DNA of 64,000 nucleotides from JBMNGO01 sp050949885 (GCA_050949885.1 JBMNGO010000001.1:186001-250000), one strand, 5' to 3'. Positions 7,764 through 17,256 are shown, counted from the stretch's first letter. Notes: generated by a model not told the origin, from the sequence alone. Made by a program: numbers and translations.

Positions 7764-9548
7764 TTGCCTTTTGACGGCATTTCTATAACAGCACTAGTAT
7801 CAGAATTTAATAATAGTCTAAAAAATGCTAGAATCTATAAAATCTACCACCCTGAAAAGGATGAAATGGTATTTCATCTACGCCAGCAACATTCAAGCAA
7901 TGTTAGGCTGTTAATTTCTGCCCATCCTAAGTGGTCCAGATTTCATTTAACCGATGAGAGAAAACCGGGGCCAAAAACCCCCTCTAGTTTTTGTATGCTA
8001 TTGCGCAAATACCTTGAAGGGGGTAAGATCACAGATATTAAACAGGTAGACTTTGAGAGGATTGTAGAAATCACCGTTTCAGCCGTAGATGATTTTGGGG
8101 AGTGGCGCGATAAAAAGCTTATTTGTGAATTTACCGGCAGACATTCCAATATAATACTCGTTAACCCGGAAACCAATTTAATAATCGATGCCATTAAGAG
8201 GTTTTCCAGTGATGTCAGTTCCTATCGGGAAGTCCTCCCCGGGCGGGAATACAAAAGACCTCCGGATCAGGGCAAACTAAACCCCTTAAATTGCCCTTTT
8301 CTAACCTTTGCTCATAAAATTTGGCACCAACCTGAAGCAACCACTCTGAGACAGGCTCTTTTCAATACTTTTTCGGGGATAAATCCCTTTTCTGCTGGGG
8401 AAATATGCAAGAATGCCGGGCTTGATGATACCATGGCGGCCGCCGAATGCGGAGAGTTTGAATTGAGCCGTCTATTCCAATACATTACTTCTCTTCTTAC
8501 CGAGCTGAAAACAGGAAAAATTCATCCTATAGTCCTTTTGGATAATAAGCAGCCTTTAGAATTTGCCCCTTATCAGATGGAATTTGGATCAGCTACGGGT
8601 ATCCAGTTTGATTCTTTTAATCAGGCCTGTGATTATTATTATTCTACCCGCCTCAACTTGGAAAAACTGAATTCCCAGAGAACCAATCTGATACGCAATG
8701 TTAGAGGGCTGTTGGATAAGGCTCACAAAAAAGAATTCCTGCAAAAAAATGATCTGGCCCGGGCTGAAGACAGTGAAAAGTACAAATTATGGGGAGAATT
8801 GCTTACTGTATACCTTCATCAATTGGGAAAAAATTCTTCTTCCGTAACCTTGCCCAATTATTACAGTGGGGAATTAGTAACAATCGAACTTGACCCCAGA
8901 CTCTCGCCCATTCAAAATGCTCAGAAATTTTATGATAAATACAGTAAAGGCCGCCGAACTCTGACCCATCTGGCCGATCGCCTCAGAGAAACGGAAGAAG
9001 AAATCATGTACCTGAAATCAGTACTAGTAACAGTGGCCCAGGCGGAAACCACTGAAGAGATAGCGGAAATTACTGAAGAACTGGAAATGGAAGGCTATAC
9101 CAAAAAGGCCCCCAGCCGTACCCGGTCCGAAAACAAAAGGAGTAAACCCCGCTCCTTTGTGTCAACGAATGGATGGGAAATAATGGTGGGTCGTAATAAC
9201 CGGCAAAATGACCTGTTGACCTTTAAACAGTGTGATAGAAGAGACCTGTGGCTGCATGCTAAGGATATTCCGGGTTCCCACGTCATTATCAGATTACCTA
9301 AGAATATTACCTCCATTGAAGATATACCCGACCAAGCCCTGGAAGAAGCCGCCGGACTGGCAGCCTATTATAGTCAGGCCCGTAATTCAGATAAAGTTGC
9401 TGTTGATTATACTTTCCGTTACAATGTGCGGAAACCCCGTGGGGCCAAACCGGGCATGGTAATTTACGAGGGATACTGGACCATTATGGCCAATCCCCGA
9501 TCAGAAAAAATAATGACCCTGGTAACAAATCAGGGTCAGCAATACTAA
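7764..9548 (+). CDS. rqcH: NFACT-family ribosome quality-control factor RqcH
   Basis: Bacterial Rqc2/NEMF homologue, often labelled fibronectin-binding protein. In Bacillus RqcH binds stalled 50S subunits and adds alanine tails that mark the nascent chain for degradation. Order of parts: NFACT-N domain (starts PFDGISITALVSEF, with LICEFTGRHSNIIL near residue 125), helix-hairpin region, a long charged coiled coil (about 290-440), then the NFACT-R domain with DLWLHAKDIPGSHVIIR. At 594 residues it is typical. The start is TTG behind AGGGGGGAAA. It is the only long gene on the plus strand here and meets pyrE end to end with a 6-base gap. Confidence 0.93.
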   Translation: MPFDGISITALVSEFNNSLKNARIYKIYHPEKDEMVFHLRQQHSSNVRLLISAHPKWSRFHLTDERKPGPKTPSSFCMLLRKYLEGGKITDIKQVDFERIVEITVSAVDDFGEWRDKKLICEFTGRHSNIILVNPETNLIIDAIKRFSSDVSSYREVLPGREYKRPPDQGKLNPLNCPFLTFAHKIWHQPEATTLRQALFNTFSGINPFSAGEICKNAGLDDTMAAAECGEFELSRLFQYITSLLTELKTGKIHPIVLLDNKQPLEFAPYQMEFGSATGIQFDSFNQACDYYYSTRLNLEKLNSQRTNLIRNVRGLLDKAHKKEFLQKNDLARAEDSEKYKLWGELLTVYLHQLGKNSSSVTLPNYYSGELVTIELDPRLSPIQNAQKFYDKYSKGRRTLTHLADRLRETEEEIMYLKSVLVTVAQAETTEEIAEITEELEMEGYTKKAPSRTRSENKRSKPRSFVSTNGWEIMVGRNNRQNDLLTFKQCDRRDLWLHAKDIPGSHVIIRLPKNITSIEDIPDQALEEAAGLAAYYSQARNSDKVAVDYTFRYNVRKPRGAKPGMVIYEGYWTIMANPRSEKIMTLVTNQGQQY

Positions 9549-9554
9549 AGAGCT

Positions 9555-10133
9555 CTAATTACTGCGGCTGCCCGGTTTAACAGCAGGTACCCGGCCTTCT
9601 CTGCACAGCGGACAATCTTGGGCCTCCCACGATTCAATACTCACGGAAAGCACTGCTGCAGTTTTAACACCAAAATTAACCTGTCCGGCGCTGCGATCAA
9701 CCAATAAACCCACTCCTGATACTATCCCGCCTGCACTTTCAACAATATCAATAACTTCCCGAACCGACCCGCCGGTGGTAACAACATCCTCTACTACCAA
9801 AACCTTCTGCCCCTGGTTTATTTTAAAACCCCTTCTGAGAGTCATTTTCCCAGCCTGTCTTTCGGCAAATATTCCAGGCACATTAAGATGCCGGGCAACC
9901 TCATAGGATACGATAATGCCCCCCATGGCCGGCCCCACCACAACTTCAATACCATCTCCCTGGAATTGCTCTGCAATATGCCGGGCCAGTAGTTCTGTAT
10001 AATGCGGATACTGTAGAACCTGGGCACATTGCATATACTGATTGCTATGTCTGCCCGAGGTCAGCTGAAAATGGCCTTCCATCAAAGCTTTCGACTTTAC
10101 AAAAATATCCATGGCCTCTTCCTTTTTTAACAT
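9555..10133 (-). CDS. pyrE: Orotate phosphoribosyltransferase
   Basis: Joins orotate to PRPP to make OMP. The PRPP-binding loop VLVVEDVVTTGGSVREV is clear, and VVVGPAMGGIIVSYEVA lies before it. The C-terminus carries a CPLC motif found in the clostridial/Thermus-type enzyme. At 192 residues it has normal length. The ATG start has GGAGGCATAGGA upstream. It is the last gene of pyrK-pyrD-pyrF-pyrE, starting 2 bases after pyrF ends. Confidence 0.95.
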   Translation of the reverse strand: MLKKEEAMDIFVKSKALMEGHFQLTSGRHSNQYMQCAQVLQYPHYTELLARHIAEQFQGDGIEVVVGPAMGGIIVSYEVARHLNVPGIFAERQAGKMTLRRGFKINQGQKVLVVEDVVTTGGSVREVIDIVESAGGIVSGVGLLVDRSAGQVNFGVKTAAVLSVSIESWEAQDCPLCREGRVPAVKPGSRSN

Positions 10134-10135
10134 TC

Positions 10136-10855
10136 CTATGCCTCCAGTTCTTCAATTATCATATCGGCAGCTTGGCGCGGTTCTGGAGAACCAGTAATAG
10201 GCCTGCCGATAACAATATAATCTGCTCCCAGATCGACGGCTTCTCTAGGGGTAGTAATACGCTTCTGGTCGTTTTTAGCCGACCATGACGGTCTTATTCC
10301 GGGTGTTACAATGGTGAATTCTTTTCCGCACGCATTGCGAATGGCTTTAATCTCCCGGGGAGAACATACAACCCCTGAAATGCCGCATTCCTTGCTCATA
10401 AGAGCCCATTTAACAGTCAAATCCTCAATAGGTATTCCTGATATACACATTTCGCTCTCTAATTCCTGCTGAGAAATACTGGTTAATACTGTAACTGCAA
10501 GAACCACCGGAACCTCAATTCCCAGTTTGGCAGCCTCCTCTTCTACCGCCCGGGCAGCAGCTTTTAGCATTTCCCGTCCGCCGGCGGCATGAACATTGAA
10601 CATGAAACAGTTATGCCTAGTGATAACTCTAGCGGCAGCCGCAACTGTATTGGGAATATCGTGGAATTTAAGGTCAATAAAGACTTTCCCACCCAGGTCG
10701 TTAATCCTTCTTATTATATCCGGTCCCGTACTGTTATAAAGCTGCATACCAACCTTAAAAGCCCCTACATGGCCGGAAAGGTCTTGTACCAGGCGGATGG
10801 CTTGCTCTGCTGAGTCAACATCCAAGGCTAGAATTATTCTTTCTTGAGCCTGCAT
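10136..10855 (-). CDS. pyrF: Orotidine 5'-phosphate decarboxylase
   Basis: Converts OMP to UMP, the last step of de novo pyrimidine synthesis. The sequence starts ERIILALDVDSAEQA and contains the catalytic motif FIDLKFHDIPNTV with the Lys-Asp array. The phosphate-binding segments TPGIRP and YIVIGRPITGS are near the C-terminus. 239 residues is usual for the Bacillus-type enzyme. The ATG has AAGGAGG seven bases upstream. It sits 19 bases after pyrD. Confidence 0.97.
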   Translation of the reverse strand: MQAQERIILALDVDSAEQAIRLVQDLSGHVGAFKVGMQLYNSTGPDIIRRINDLGGKVFIDLKFHDIPNTVAAAARVITRHNCFMFNVHAAGGREMLKAAARAVEEEAAKLGIEVPVVLAVTVLTSISQQELESEMCISGIPIEDLTVKWALMSKECGISGVVCSPREIKAIRNACGKEFTIVTPGIRPSWSAKNDQKRITTPREAVDLGADYIVIGRPITGSPEPRQAADMIIEELEA

Positions 10856-10874
10856 CGAACAACCTCCTTGCCTT

Positions 10875-11816
10875 CTACCTAATAACTGCTACTCCTATCA
10901 GTTCCTTTACACTCCTCATGTCATTTTCTCTTAAAAACTGGGCTATTCCTTCCTTTACTTCAACAGCGGTCCTGGGATTTATAAAATTGCCGGTCCCGAT
11001 TGAAACTGCTGTCGCTCCTGCCATAATAAACTCCAGTGCATCTCTATAATTAGTAATGCCTCCGCCTCCTAAAATGGGCAGGTCAATTTCCTTATGTACC
11101 TGGTAGATCATCCTTAAGGCTACTGGTTTAATGGCCGGTCCGGATAATCCTCCAAAAATGTTTCCCAGTACCGGCTTTCTTGCTTCAATATCTATGGCCA
11201 TACCCATTAAGGTATTGATCATTGATAGTCCATCAGCACCGCCTTCTGAAGCTGCATGAGCAATTTCCACGATATCGGTAACATTAGGTGACAGTTTAGG
11301 TAAAACTGGAATGGATACTTCCCGTTTAACAGCCCTGACCACATCGTGGACGGCTTGGGGATTAGTTCCGAACTGCATACCCCCCTGTTTTACATTGGGG
11401 CAGGATATATTCAATTCTATGGCAGCAACCCCGCCATTCTGTTCAATTCGGGCAGCCAGTTGGGCGTATTCTTCAACCTGGTTTCCAGCAATGTTAGCAA
11501 TTACGGTGGCCCCTTTACGGAGGAGATAAGGGAGGTGAAGGTTTAGAAATTCGTCTATTCCTGGGTTTTCCAAGCCAATGGCATTTAACATCCCGGCTGG
11601 GGTCTCAATAATACGAGGCGGAGGATTTCCCTCACGCCTTTCCAGGGTAGTGCCTTTTACAATTATCCCGCCAATTGAGGATAAAGGAACATAATCCTCA
11701 TACTCCCTTCCATATCCGAAGGTACCTGAAGCAACCGTAACAGGATTTTTTAGTTCTAATCCTCCCAGGTTTACTGAAAGGTCAATCTCATTTGTGTAGC
11801 CGCCATTATTCTCCAA
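10875..11816 (-). CDS. pyrD: Dihydroorotate dehydrogenase B, catalytic subunit
   Basis: FMN-containing class 1B enzyme that oxidises dihydroorotate to orotate and passes electrons to PyrK. Visible are VNLGGLELKNPVTVASGTFG at the start, the catalytic cysteine in ELNISCPNVKQGG, and the FMN-phosphate motifs LGGGGITNYRDA and VSIGTGNF. I prefer the TTG at 11816 because GGGAGG lies six bases before it; an ATG five codons upstream has no ribosome-binding site. It lies 162 bases after pyrK; that gap begins with a hairpin at the pyrK stop codon. Confidence 0.95.
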   Translation of the reverse strand: MENNGGYTNEIDLSVNLGGLELKNPVTVASGTFGYGREYEDYVPLSSIGGIIVKGTTLERREGNPPPRIIETPAGMLNAIGLENPGIDEFLNLHLPYLLRKGATVIANIAGNQVEEYAQLAARIEQNGGVAAIELNISCPNVKQGGMQFGTNPQAVHDVVRAVKREVSIPVLPKLSPNVTDIVEIAHAASEGGADGLSMINTLMGMAIDIEARKPVLGNIFGGLSGPAIKPVALRMIYQVHKEIDLPILGGGGITNYRDALEFIMAGATAVSIGTGNFINPRTAVEVKEGIAQFLRENDMRSVKELIGVAVIR

Positions 11817-11952
11817 GGTTGGGCCTCCCATACAATAATGTTAATTCACTCTTAACATAAGCTTTACGCAAGAATAACACTATTATTTTTTTCATCTACT
11901 AATATATATATAAGGCATAAGGTAAAAACTTAATGGTTGGCAGATGCAGATG

Positions 11953-11985
11953 ACACTAATGACCAGAATATCTGGTCATTAGTGT
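11953..11985. repeat. 15-bp perfect inverted repeat at the pyrK stop codon
   Basis: ACACTAATGACCAGA and its exact complement flank ATA. The pyrK stop codon TAA sits inside one arm. A T-run follows on the plus strand only, where no gene ends, so in the direction of the pyr operon this is a stem without a U-tract rather than a normal terminator. It could be an RNA processing or stability element between pyrK and pyrD. Confidence 0.7.
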
Positions 11986-12779
11986 TTTTCTGGTTTTATC
12001 TTATCAAAAGAAAAAACCGGCCCGTCTTTACATATCTTAACATAGGAGCTATCACTCTTATTTAGTTTTCGGGCACATCCCAAACAGGCTCCAACGCCGC
12101 AGGCCATATGTTCCTCCAGAGACATTTCCCCTGCTATATGGTTTTTTGTGGCGAACTCCGCTATTGCAGCCATCATGGGTTCTGGCCCACATGTATAGAT
12201 ATAATCTGTTTCATCAGGAGAAATTGCTTGTGAAAACAAATCAGTAACCAGTCCTTTGTGACCTCTGCTCCCATCCATGGTAGATGTCCATATTTCAATA
12301 CCCATTTTCTTTATTTTGTCTTCAGCCACTAACTCCTGGGAATTGGCTGCGCCATAAAAAAGCCAAATATTATAGCCTGATTCCTGCAGTTGCCTGGCCA
12401 AAAAAACCAGGGGGGCTATACCCATTCCCCCTCCAACCAGAACCGTATTTAACCCCTTAGAAGGAAGAGAGAAGCCCTTTCCTAAAGGGCCCATAATGTC
12501 CACCGACTCTCCTTTTTGCATAAAAGCCAGTAGTTGTGTCCCCTTGCCTACCACCTTATACAAAAGTTCAATTATACCTCTTTCTTTATCTGCATCATAA
12601 ATACTCAGGGGTCTTCTTAGCAAGGGATCAAAAGTGTTTCCCACTCTAACATGCAGGAACTGTCCGGGGTTACATTCCTGACATATTAAGGGAACCAAGA
12701 CTTTAAGAAGAAAAATGTCTTTATGCAACTTCTGGTGCTCAATTATTAGTCCTTTTTCAACGTACTGCACCCTGGCCAC
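11979..12779 (-). CDS. pyrK: Dihydroorotate dehydrogenase B, electron-transfer subunit
   Basis: FAD/[2Fe-2S] subunit linking PyrD to NAD+. Order of parts: ferredoxin-reductase beta barrel with the FAD motif DPLLRRPLSIYD, the NAD-binding domain starting TVLVGGGMGIAPLVFLA, and a C-terminal cluster motif MACGVGACLGCARK followed by KICKDGPVF, giving four cysteines. At 266 residues it has normal length. The GTG start has AAGG seven bases before it. As first gene of the pyr run it probably carries the promoter. pyrB, pyrC and the carbamoyl-phosphate synthetase genes are not in the window. Confidence 0.95.
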   Translation of the reverse strand: MARVQYVEKGLIIEHQKLHKDIFLLKVLVPLICQECNPGQFLHVRVGNTFDPLLRRPLSIYDADKERGIIELLYKVVGKGTQLLAFMQKGESVDIMGPLGKGFSLPSKGLNTVLVGGGMGIAPLVFLARQLQESGYNIWLFYGAANSQELVAEDKIKKMGIEIWTSTMDGSRGHKGLVTDLFSQAISPDETDYIYTCGPEPMMAAIAEFATKNHIAGEMSLEEHMACGVGACLGCARKLNKSDSSYVKICKDGPVFSFDKIKPEKH

Positions 12780-12799
12780 CTCAAAACCTTAATGTAATC

Positions 12800-12828
12800 A
12801 ATATACTTATTAAAGCCACTATTGGCAA
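12800..12828 (-). promoter_or_regulatory. Candidate sigma-A promoter of the pyr operon
   Basis: TTGCCA and TATATT are 17 bases apart on the minus strand. The transcript would start only about 14 bases before the pyrK GTG, leaving no room for a PyrR attenuator. Confidence 0.55.
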
Positions 12829-12885
12829 TATTTTCGCTAAAAAATTGGGTCCATCTCTTAGAAAATCTGCCCCCGTATGGCAGGA

Positions 12886-14910
12886 CTAGGAAGCAACCGG
12901 ACGCTCCGCATAATGGGAAAACTGCATGGAAAAACCTGCTCGGCCCTGGGTTAGTGATCTTAAAACAGTTGAATACCCAAACAATTCTGCCAGGGGGACA
13001 CAGCTTCTAATTACCTGGGTATTATTATCAGTCTCCATAGACTCCAATCGCCCCCGGCGGTTGCTGATATTGTTGATGATATTACCGGTAAATTCCTCCG
13101 GAGATGTTATCTCCAGGCTCATTACCGGTTCTAATAGCCTCGGAGCGGCCTTCCTGATACATTCCTTGGTTGCCAGCTTGGCGGCCGTTTTAAAAGCCAA
13201 TTCCGATGAATCCACTTCATGATATGAACCATCCAGCAAAGTGGCCTTAACATTGACAACTGGAAATCCTTCCAGTACGCCTTCCTGTAATGCTTCTTTA
13301 ACCCCGGCTTCCACAGCCGGAATATACTCTTTGGGAACTGCCCCGCCTACAACTTGGGATACAAATTCGAAACCTTCCCAGGGTTCCAGTTTTAGCACAA
13401 CATGAGCATACTGGCCTTTTCCTCCAGTCTGCTTAACATATTTGGTAGTGTGCTGGGCTTCCTTAGAAATTGTTTCTTTATAGGCCACCTGGGGCTGCCC
13501 CACATTGAAATCCACGTTATATTCTTTAGCCAATCTCTCCATAATTATTTCCAGATGAAGCTCACCCATTCCCGAGATTAACATCTGCCCGGTTTCCTGG
13601 TTATGATAAGTTTTGAAAGTGGGGTCTTCAGATGCAATTCTGGCCATGGCATCAGCCATTTTAGCCTGATCGCCCTGGGTTTTGGGCTCTATAGCTACCT
13701 GAATAACCGGTTCGGGAAAATCTATGGATTCCAGGAGGAACCCCTCAGCCTCCGAGCCCAGGGTATCACCGGTGCCAACATCTTTAAGGCCTATTACCGC
13801 TACTATATCGCCGGCATAAGCTTCCTCAACTTCTTCCCGGTGGTTGGCATGCATCTTGACCAACCGACCTACACGCTCCTTTTTTTGTTTGGAGCTATTA
13901 TATACATAGCTTCCTGCTTTCAGGGTTCCCGAATAGATTCTGGTAAAGGCCAGTTTACCTACATGGCGATCATTTACAATCTTAAATATCAGAGCCAACA
14001 AGTCTTCTTCGGAAGAAGGCTCAACCTCTTTAAACACCCCTGCCTGGCCGGGAATCGTAGCCCGGGGAGCATCAATATCAAGGGGGGAAGGAAGATAATC
14101 CACAATGGCATCCAAAAGCATTTGAACACCAATGTTTTTATATGAGCTGCCACACAAAACCGGAACTATCTGACCTTCAATAGTACTACTTCTTACGGCT
14201 GCAACCAAAAGCTCTTCAGATATTGTCTCATTATTAAAATATAATTCCAGGATGTTCTCATCATTTTCAGCCAGGGTTTCGATCAAAACACTTCTCCAAC
14301 TAAGGGCTTCTTCTCTGCTGCCTTCGGGAATGGGGGCTTCTTTTACTTCGTTGCCCAGTTTACCGGAAAAAATATAGTATTTCATCCGTATCAGATCTAT
14401 TATGCCGATAAAAGACTCATCCTCAATAACCGGTAAGGCCAATACTAACGGATGAGCTCCCAGGCGTTGGCTTATCTGCTCCACCACCCGGAAAAAATTG
14501 GCTCCCACGGCATCCATTTTATTAACATAAGCAATTCGAGGTATCCGGTATTTGTTGGCCTGTCTCCAGACTGTTTCTGATTGGGGCTCAACACCGCCTT
14601 TGGCGCAAAATATTACCACCGCGCCATCTAAAATACGCAGGCTTCTCTCCACTTCGGCGGTAAAATCAACATGCCCCGGGGTATCAATAATATTTATTAT
14701 ACCCTCCTTCCAGAGGCACCTGGTGGCGGCCGAAGTAATGGTAATTCCTCTAGCCTTCTCTGCCGGCAAATAGTCCATAACACTCTCACCGTTATGGGTT
14801 TCACCAATTTTATGCGTCAAGCCGGTGTAATATAGAATCCTTTCCGTTGTGGTGGTTTTACCAGCATCAATGTGGGCTATTATCCCAATATTTCTAAGCC
14901 GTTTAAGCAT
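12886..14910 (-). CDS. Elongation factor G family protein (EF-G paralogue)
   Basis: Translational GTPase. The G domain has all motifs: GIIAHIDAGKTTTTERI (G1), RGITIT (G2), DTPGHVDF (G3) and NKMD (G4). Domains II-V follow, including the GMGELHLEIIMERL segment and the C-terminal EF-G repeat. At 674 residues it is slightly shorter than housekeeping EF-G. It stands alone here, not beside rpsL, rpsG or tuf, so it is likely a second EF-G (ribosome recycling or stress form). It could be the only fusA, which this window cannot settle. The gene has a full-consensus sigma-A promoter. Confidence 0.9.
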   Translation of the reverse strand: MLKRLRNIGIIAHIDAGKTTTTERILYYTGLTHKIGETHNGESVMDYLPAEKARGITITSAATRCLWKEGIINIIDTPGHVDFTAEVERSLRILDGAVVIFCAKGGVEPQSETVWRQANKYRIPRIAYVNKMDAVGANFFRVVEQISQRLGAHPLVLALPVIEDESFIGIIDLIRMKYYIFSGKLGNEVKEAPIPEGSREEALSWRSVLIETLAENDENILELYFNNETISEELLVAAVRSSTIEGQIVPVLCGSSYKNIGVQMLLDAIVDYLPSPLDIDAPRATIPGQAGVFKEVEPSSEEDLLALIFKIVNDRHVGKLAFTRIYSGTLKAGSYVYNSSKQKKERVGRLVKMHANHREEVEEAYAGDIVAVIGLKDVGTGDTLGSEAEGFLLESIDFPEPVIQVAIEPKTQGDQAKMADAMARIASEDPTFKTYHNQETGQMLISGMGELHLEIIMERLAKEYNVDFNVGQPQVAYKETISKEAQHTTKYVKQTGGKGQYAHVVLKLEPWEGFEFVSQVVGGAVPKEYIPAVEAGVKEALQEGVLEGFPVVNVKATLLDGSYHEVDSSELAFKTAAKLATKECIRKAAPRLLEPVMSLEITSPEEFTGNIINNISNRRGRLESMETDNNTQVIRSCVPLAELFGYSTVLRSLTQGRAGFSMQFSHYAERPVAS

Positions 14911-14998
14911 TAGACGAATCCACTCCTTTTGGACAAAAAAATAAACCTTAATAGGTGCTATTGCAAAATATAGGTCTTTTCAAAGCATCCAGAGTAGA

Positions 14999-15027
14999 AT
15001 TATATTACCTCCGGGTTTTTTTGTCAA
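14999..15027 (-). promoter_or_regulatory. Consensus sigma-A promoter of the EF-G paralogue
   Basis: Exact TTGACA and TATAAT with a 17-base spacer on the minus strand, about 90 bases before the ATG. It is the closest match to the housekeeping consensus that I found in the window. Confidence 0.88.
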
Positions 15028-15038
15028 GCAAATGACCT

Positions 15039-16463
15039 TTACATTGTAGATTTTTGCTGCGGAAGAATGACGGTTACTATGGTTCCCTTACCCCAAGTAC
15101 TGTCAACCTTAATTTGCCCACCGTGTAGATTAATTATTGCTTGAGCAATACTCAATCCCAAGCCACTTCCTCCCAATTCTCTGGCCGGGGTGGTATCTAC
15201 CCGATAAAATCTTGTAAAGATTCTATCCAGATCTTCCTCAGGTATTCCTATTCCATTATCTTGTATCGTAATAACAATATTATTCGAATCTTTTGCTAAA
15301 GTGATCAAAACCCTTCCTTGGGCAGAGGAAAACTTCACTGCGTTTTCGCCAATATTTAATATGGCTTCAAACAGTTGGCTGTCATTTCCCCATACTTGGT
15401 ATGGGCCCTGTTTACTATCGATAAATTCTAAGCTTACCTCTTTCTTTTTACATAAGGGCTGTAGGGTAGATTCCACTTTTTGGCACACATTCAACACATC
15501 CACCGGTGCTGGGTTTATAAGCTTCATCTCTCCCAATCTGGCCAAGAGGCTGAACTCTTGTATCAAACTATTCATACTGTACAATTGACCTTGAATATCG
15601 GTGAGAAAATCCCTGCGAGGCATTTTCCCTTTGTCAGCATCAGCCAGGATTGAATCAGTCAACAGAATAGCTGATGCTAGAGGGGTCTTTAATTCATGAG
15701 ATATATTATGAAAAAATCGCTTTCTATTTATGTCAATCTCATTCAACCGCTGGCTCATTTCATTAAAGGAATAAGCTAGTTCTCCTATTTCATCTTTATT
15801 TTTTACCTCAACCGTAAGTCCCAGCTCACCTTTGCTAACCCTTTTGGCGGCTTGGGCCATCTCCGTAATGGGCCTGGTAATTCTCAAGGATACTAGAATG
15901 GAAATGAGAGAAACCAGAATTATAGCCCCCAAGGACATAAAAAAACTTTCATACCTGATGTCCTGCAACAAGCCGAAAATATCGTTAACATAAGCTGAAA
16001 CCAGAATTGCCCCGGCAATCTTTCCTCCCGCATTGATGGGAGTAGAGGCATATATTACCCAATCTTGAGAAGGGATCAGGTGTACCCCGGCCTTGCTTTT
16101 ACCTTTCAGGGCTGAGATTACCTCCTCATAAGAATACTTGTTTCCCAGTAGAACTTCTTCCCTTAATGAATCAGCAATTACCCTGGCCTCAGAATCAAAT
16201 ACCATTACCCGGAACCCATAGGTCTTGGCGTATTCTTCACATATTAAATTCAAATAGTCGTGTCTATCAAGATAATGGGAAGCTCGGACGGCAATCAGGC
16301 GTGCTGAAGCTATAATATTATTGGCTCTTATTTCTATATTTCGATTTTTCAATGCTTGCAGGATAAAGACATTAAGGATAAAGGTGATTAATAAAACCCC
16401 AAGCAGGCTGCCACTGAGAATTTTCCAATGAATCTTTTTAAAACAAATACCCCATCTCCTCAA
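15039..16463 (-). CDS. Membrane sensor histidine kinase
   Basis: Two-component sensor. Parts in order: transmembrane helix about 15-36, an extracytoplasmic domain about 37-170, second helix about 172-193, HAMP about 194-247, HisKA with the phospho-acceptor His256 in FFHNISHELKTPLAS, and the ATPase domain with N box (NAVKF), G1 (DNGIGI) and G2 (GSGLGLSIA). The ligand is unknown. It lies 21 bases after its response regulator. The start is TTG; the only good ribosome-binding site nearby points to other frames, so the exact start is uncertain. Confidence 0.93.
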   Translation of the reverse strand: MRRWGICFKKIHWKILSGSLLGVLLITFILNVFILQALKNRNIEIRANNIIASARLIAVRASHYLDRHDYLNLICEEYAKTYGFRVMVFDSEARVIADSLREEVLLGNKYSYEEVISALKGKSKAGVHLIPSQDWVIYASTPINAGGKIAGAILVSAYVNDIFGLLQDIRYESFFMSLGAIILVSLISILVSLRITRPITEMAQAAKRVSKGELGLTVEVKNKDEIGELAYSFNEMSQRLNEIDINRKRFFHNISHELKTPLASAILLTDSILADADKGKMPRRDFLTDIQGQLYSMNSLIQEFSLLARLGEMKLINPAPVDVLNVCQKVESTLQPLCKKKEVSLEFIDSKQGPYQVWGNDSQLFEAILNIGENAVKFSSAQGRVLITLAKDSNNIVITIQDNGIGIPEEDLDRIFTRFYRVDTTPARELGGSGLGLSIAQAIINLHGGQIKVDSTWGKGTIVTVILPQQKSTM

Positions 16464-16484
16464 AGTCCGGTTTGCTAACCTTCA

Positions 16485-17159
16485 TTATTCTATCTTGGAA
16501 AAAAAATACCCGGTTCCCCACTTGGTATGTAAATAGATGTTTTTGTCCGGATTAGGCTCAATTTTGCTCCGCAGCCTTTTCACATTAACATCTACAGTTC
16601 TTTCATCTGCATACTCGCCTTCCCAAACCAGATCCAGTAGCTGCTGCCTGCTGAATACCTGTCCGGGGCGTTTCAAGAATACTGCCAAAAGATCAAATTC
16701 CTTACTGGTAAGATCAATTTCTTGCCCGTCTATTTTAAGAATTCTCTGTTCAAGATCCATCCGAAAATTAAAATAAGTCATAACCTTGGGCTTATTTACA
16801 CCCGCACGGCGGAGAACTGAATTTATCCGAGCCAAAAGTTCTCGGATATTAAATGGTTTGGCTAGATAGTCATCGGCACCTATTTCCAAACCAGTAATCC
16901 GATCCATTTCGTCACCCCGGGCAGTTAACATTATTACCGGAATGTTGAGTTCACCATGAATTATTTTACAAATAGTAAACCCATCCACGCCAGGAAGCAT
17001 TATATCTAATAGGACCAGGTCATACTTACCTGTCCGGGCTTCCTGCAACGCAGCATAGCCGTCGTAGACCCCAACCGCCTCATAGCCTTCCTGCTCCAAA
17101 TTATACAGTAGCCCCTTTACCAAAGATTTTTCATCATCCACTACTAATATCTTAACCAG
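16485..17159 (-). CDS. OmpR/PhoB-family response regulator
   Basis: Receiver domain with the acidic pair DDEKS, phospho-acceptor Asp in YDLVLLDIMLPG, TARGDE and the Lys switch DDYLAKPF. A winged-helix DNA-binding domain follows (SKEFDLLAVFL, DERTVDVNVKRLR). From the first usual start codon (GTG at 17141) the protein would lack its first beta strand. The upstream in-frame codons read L-V-K-I-L-V, a normal receiver start, and a CTG at 17159 has AAGGGG nine bases before it. I therefore extend to CTG. Partner of the kinase just downstream. Confidence 0.9.
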   Translation of the reverse strand: MVKILVVDDEKSLVKGLLYNLEQEGYEAVGVYDGYAALQEARTGKYDLVLLDIMLPGVDGFTICKIIHGELNIPVIMLTARGDEMDRITGLEIGADDYLAKPFNIRELLARINSVLRRAGVNKPKVMTYFNFRMDLEQRILKIDGQEIDLTSKEFDLLAVFLKRPGQVFSRQQLLDLVWEGEYADERTVDVNVKRLRSKIEPNPDKNIYLHTKWGTGYFFSKIE

Positions 17160-17256
17160 AAGACATTACCCCTTTTTGCCTTTTTCCTATTGCCTTCCTA
17201 ATTATTAATTTTTTTGAACTTTGTCCGCTGCTATTTTTTTAATCAGACCTGCTTTG

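Noticed and set aside
12780..12885. PyrR-binding attenuator ahead of pyrK
   Set aside because: The likely leader is about 14 bases and I see no PyrR-type anti-antiterminator sequence.
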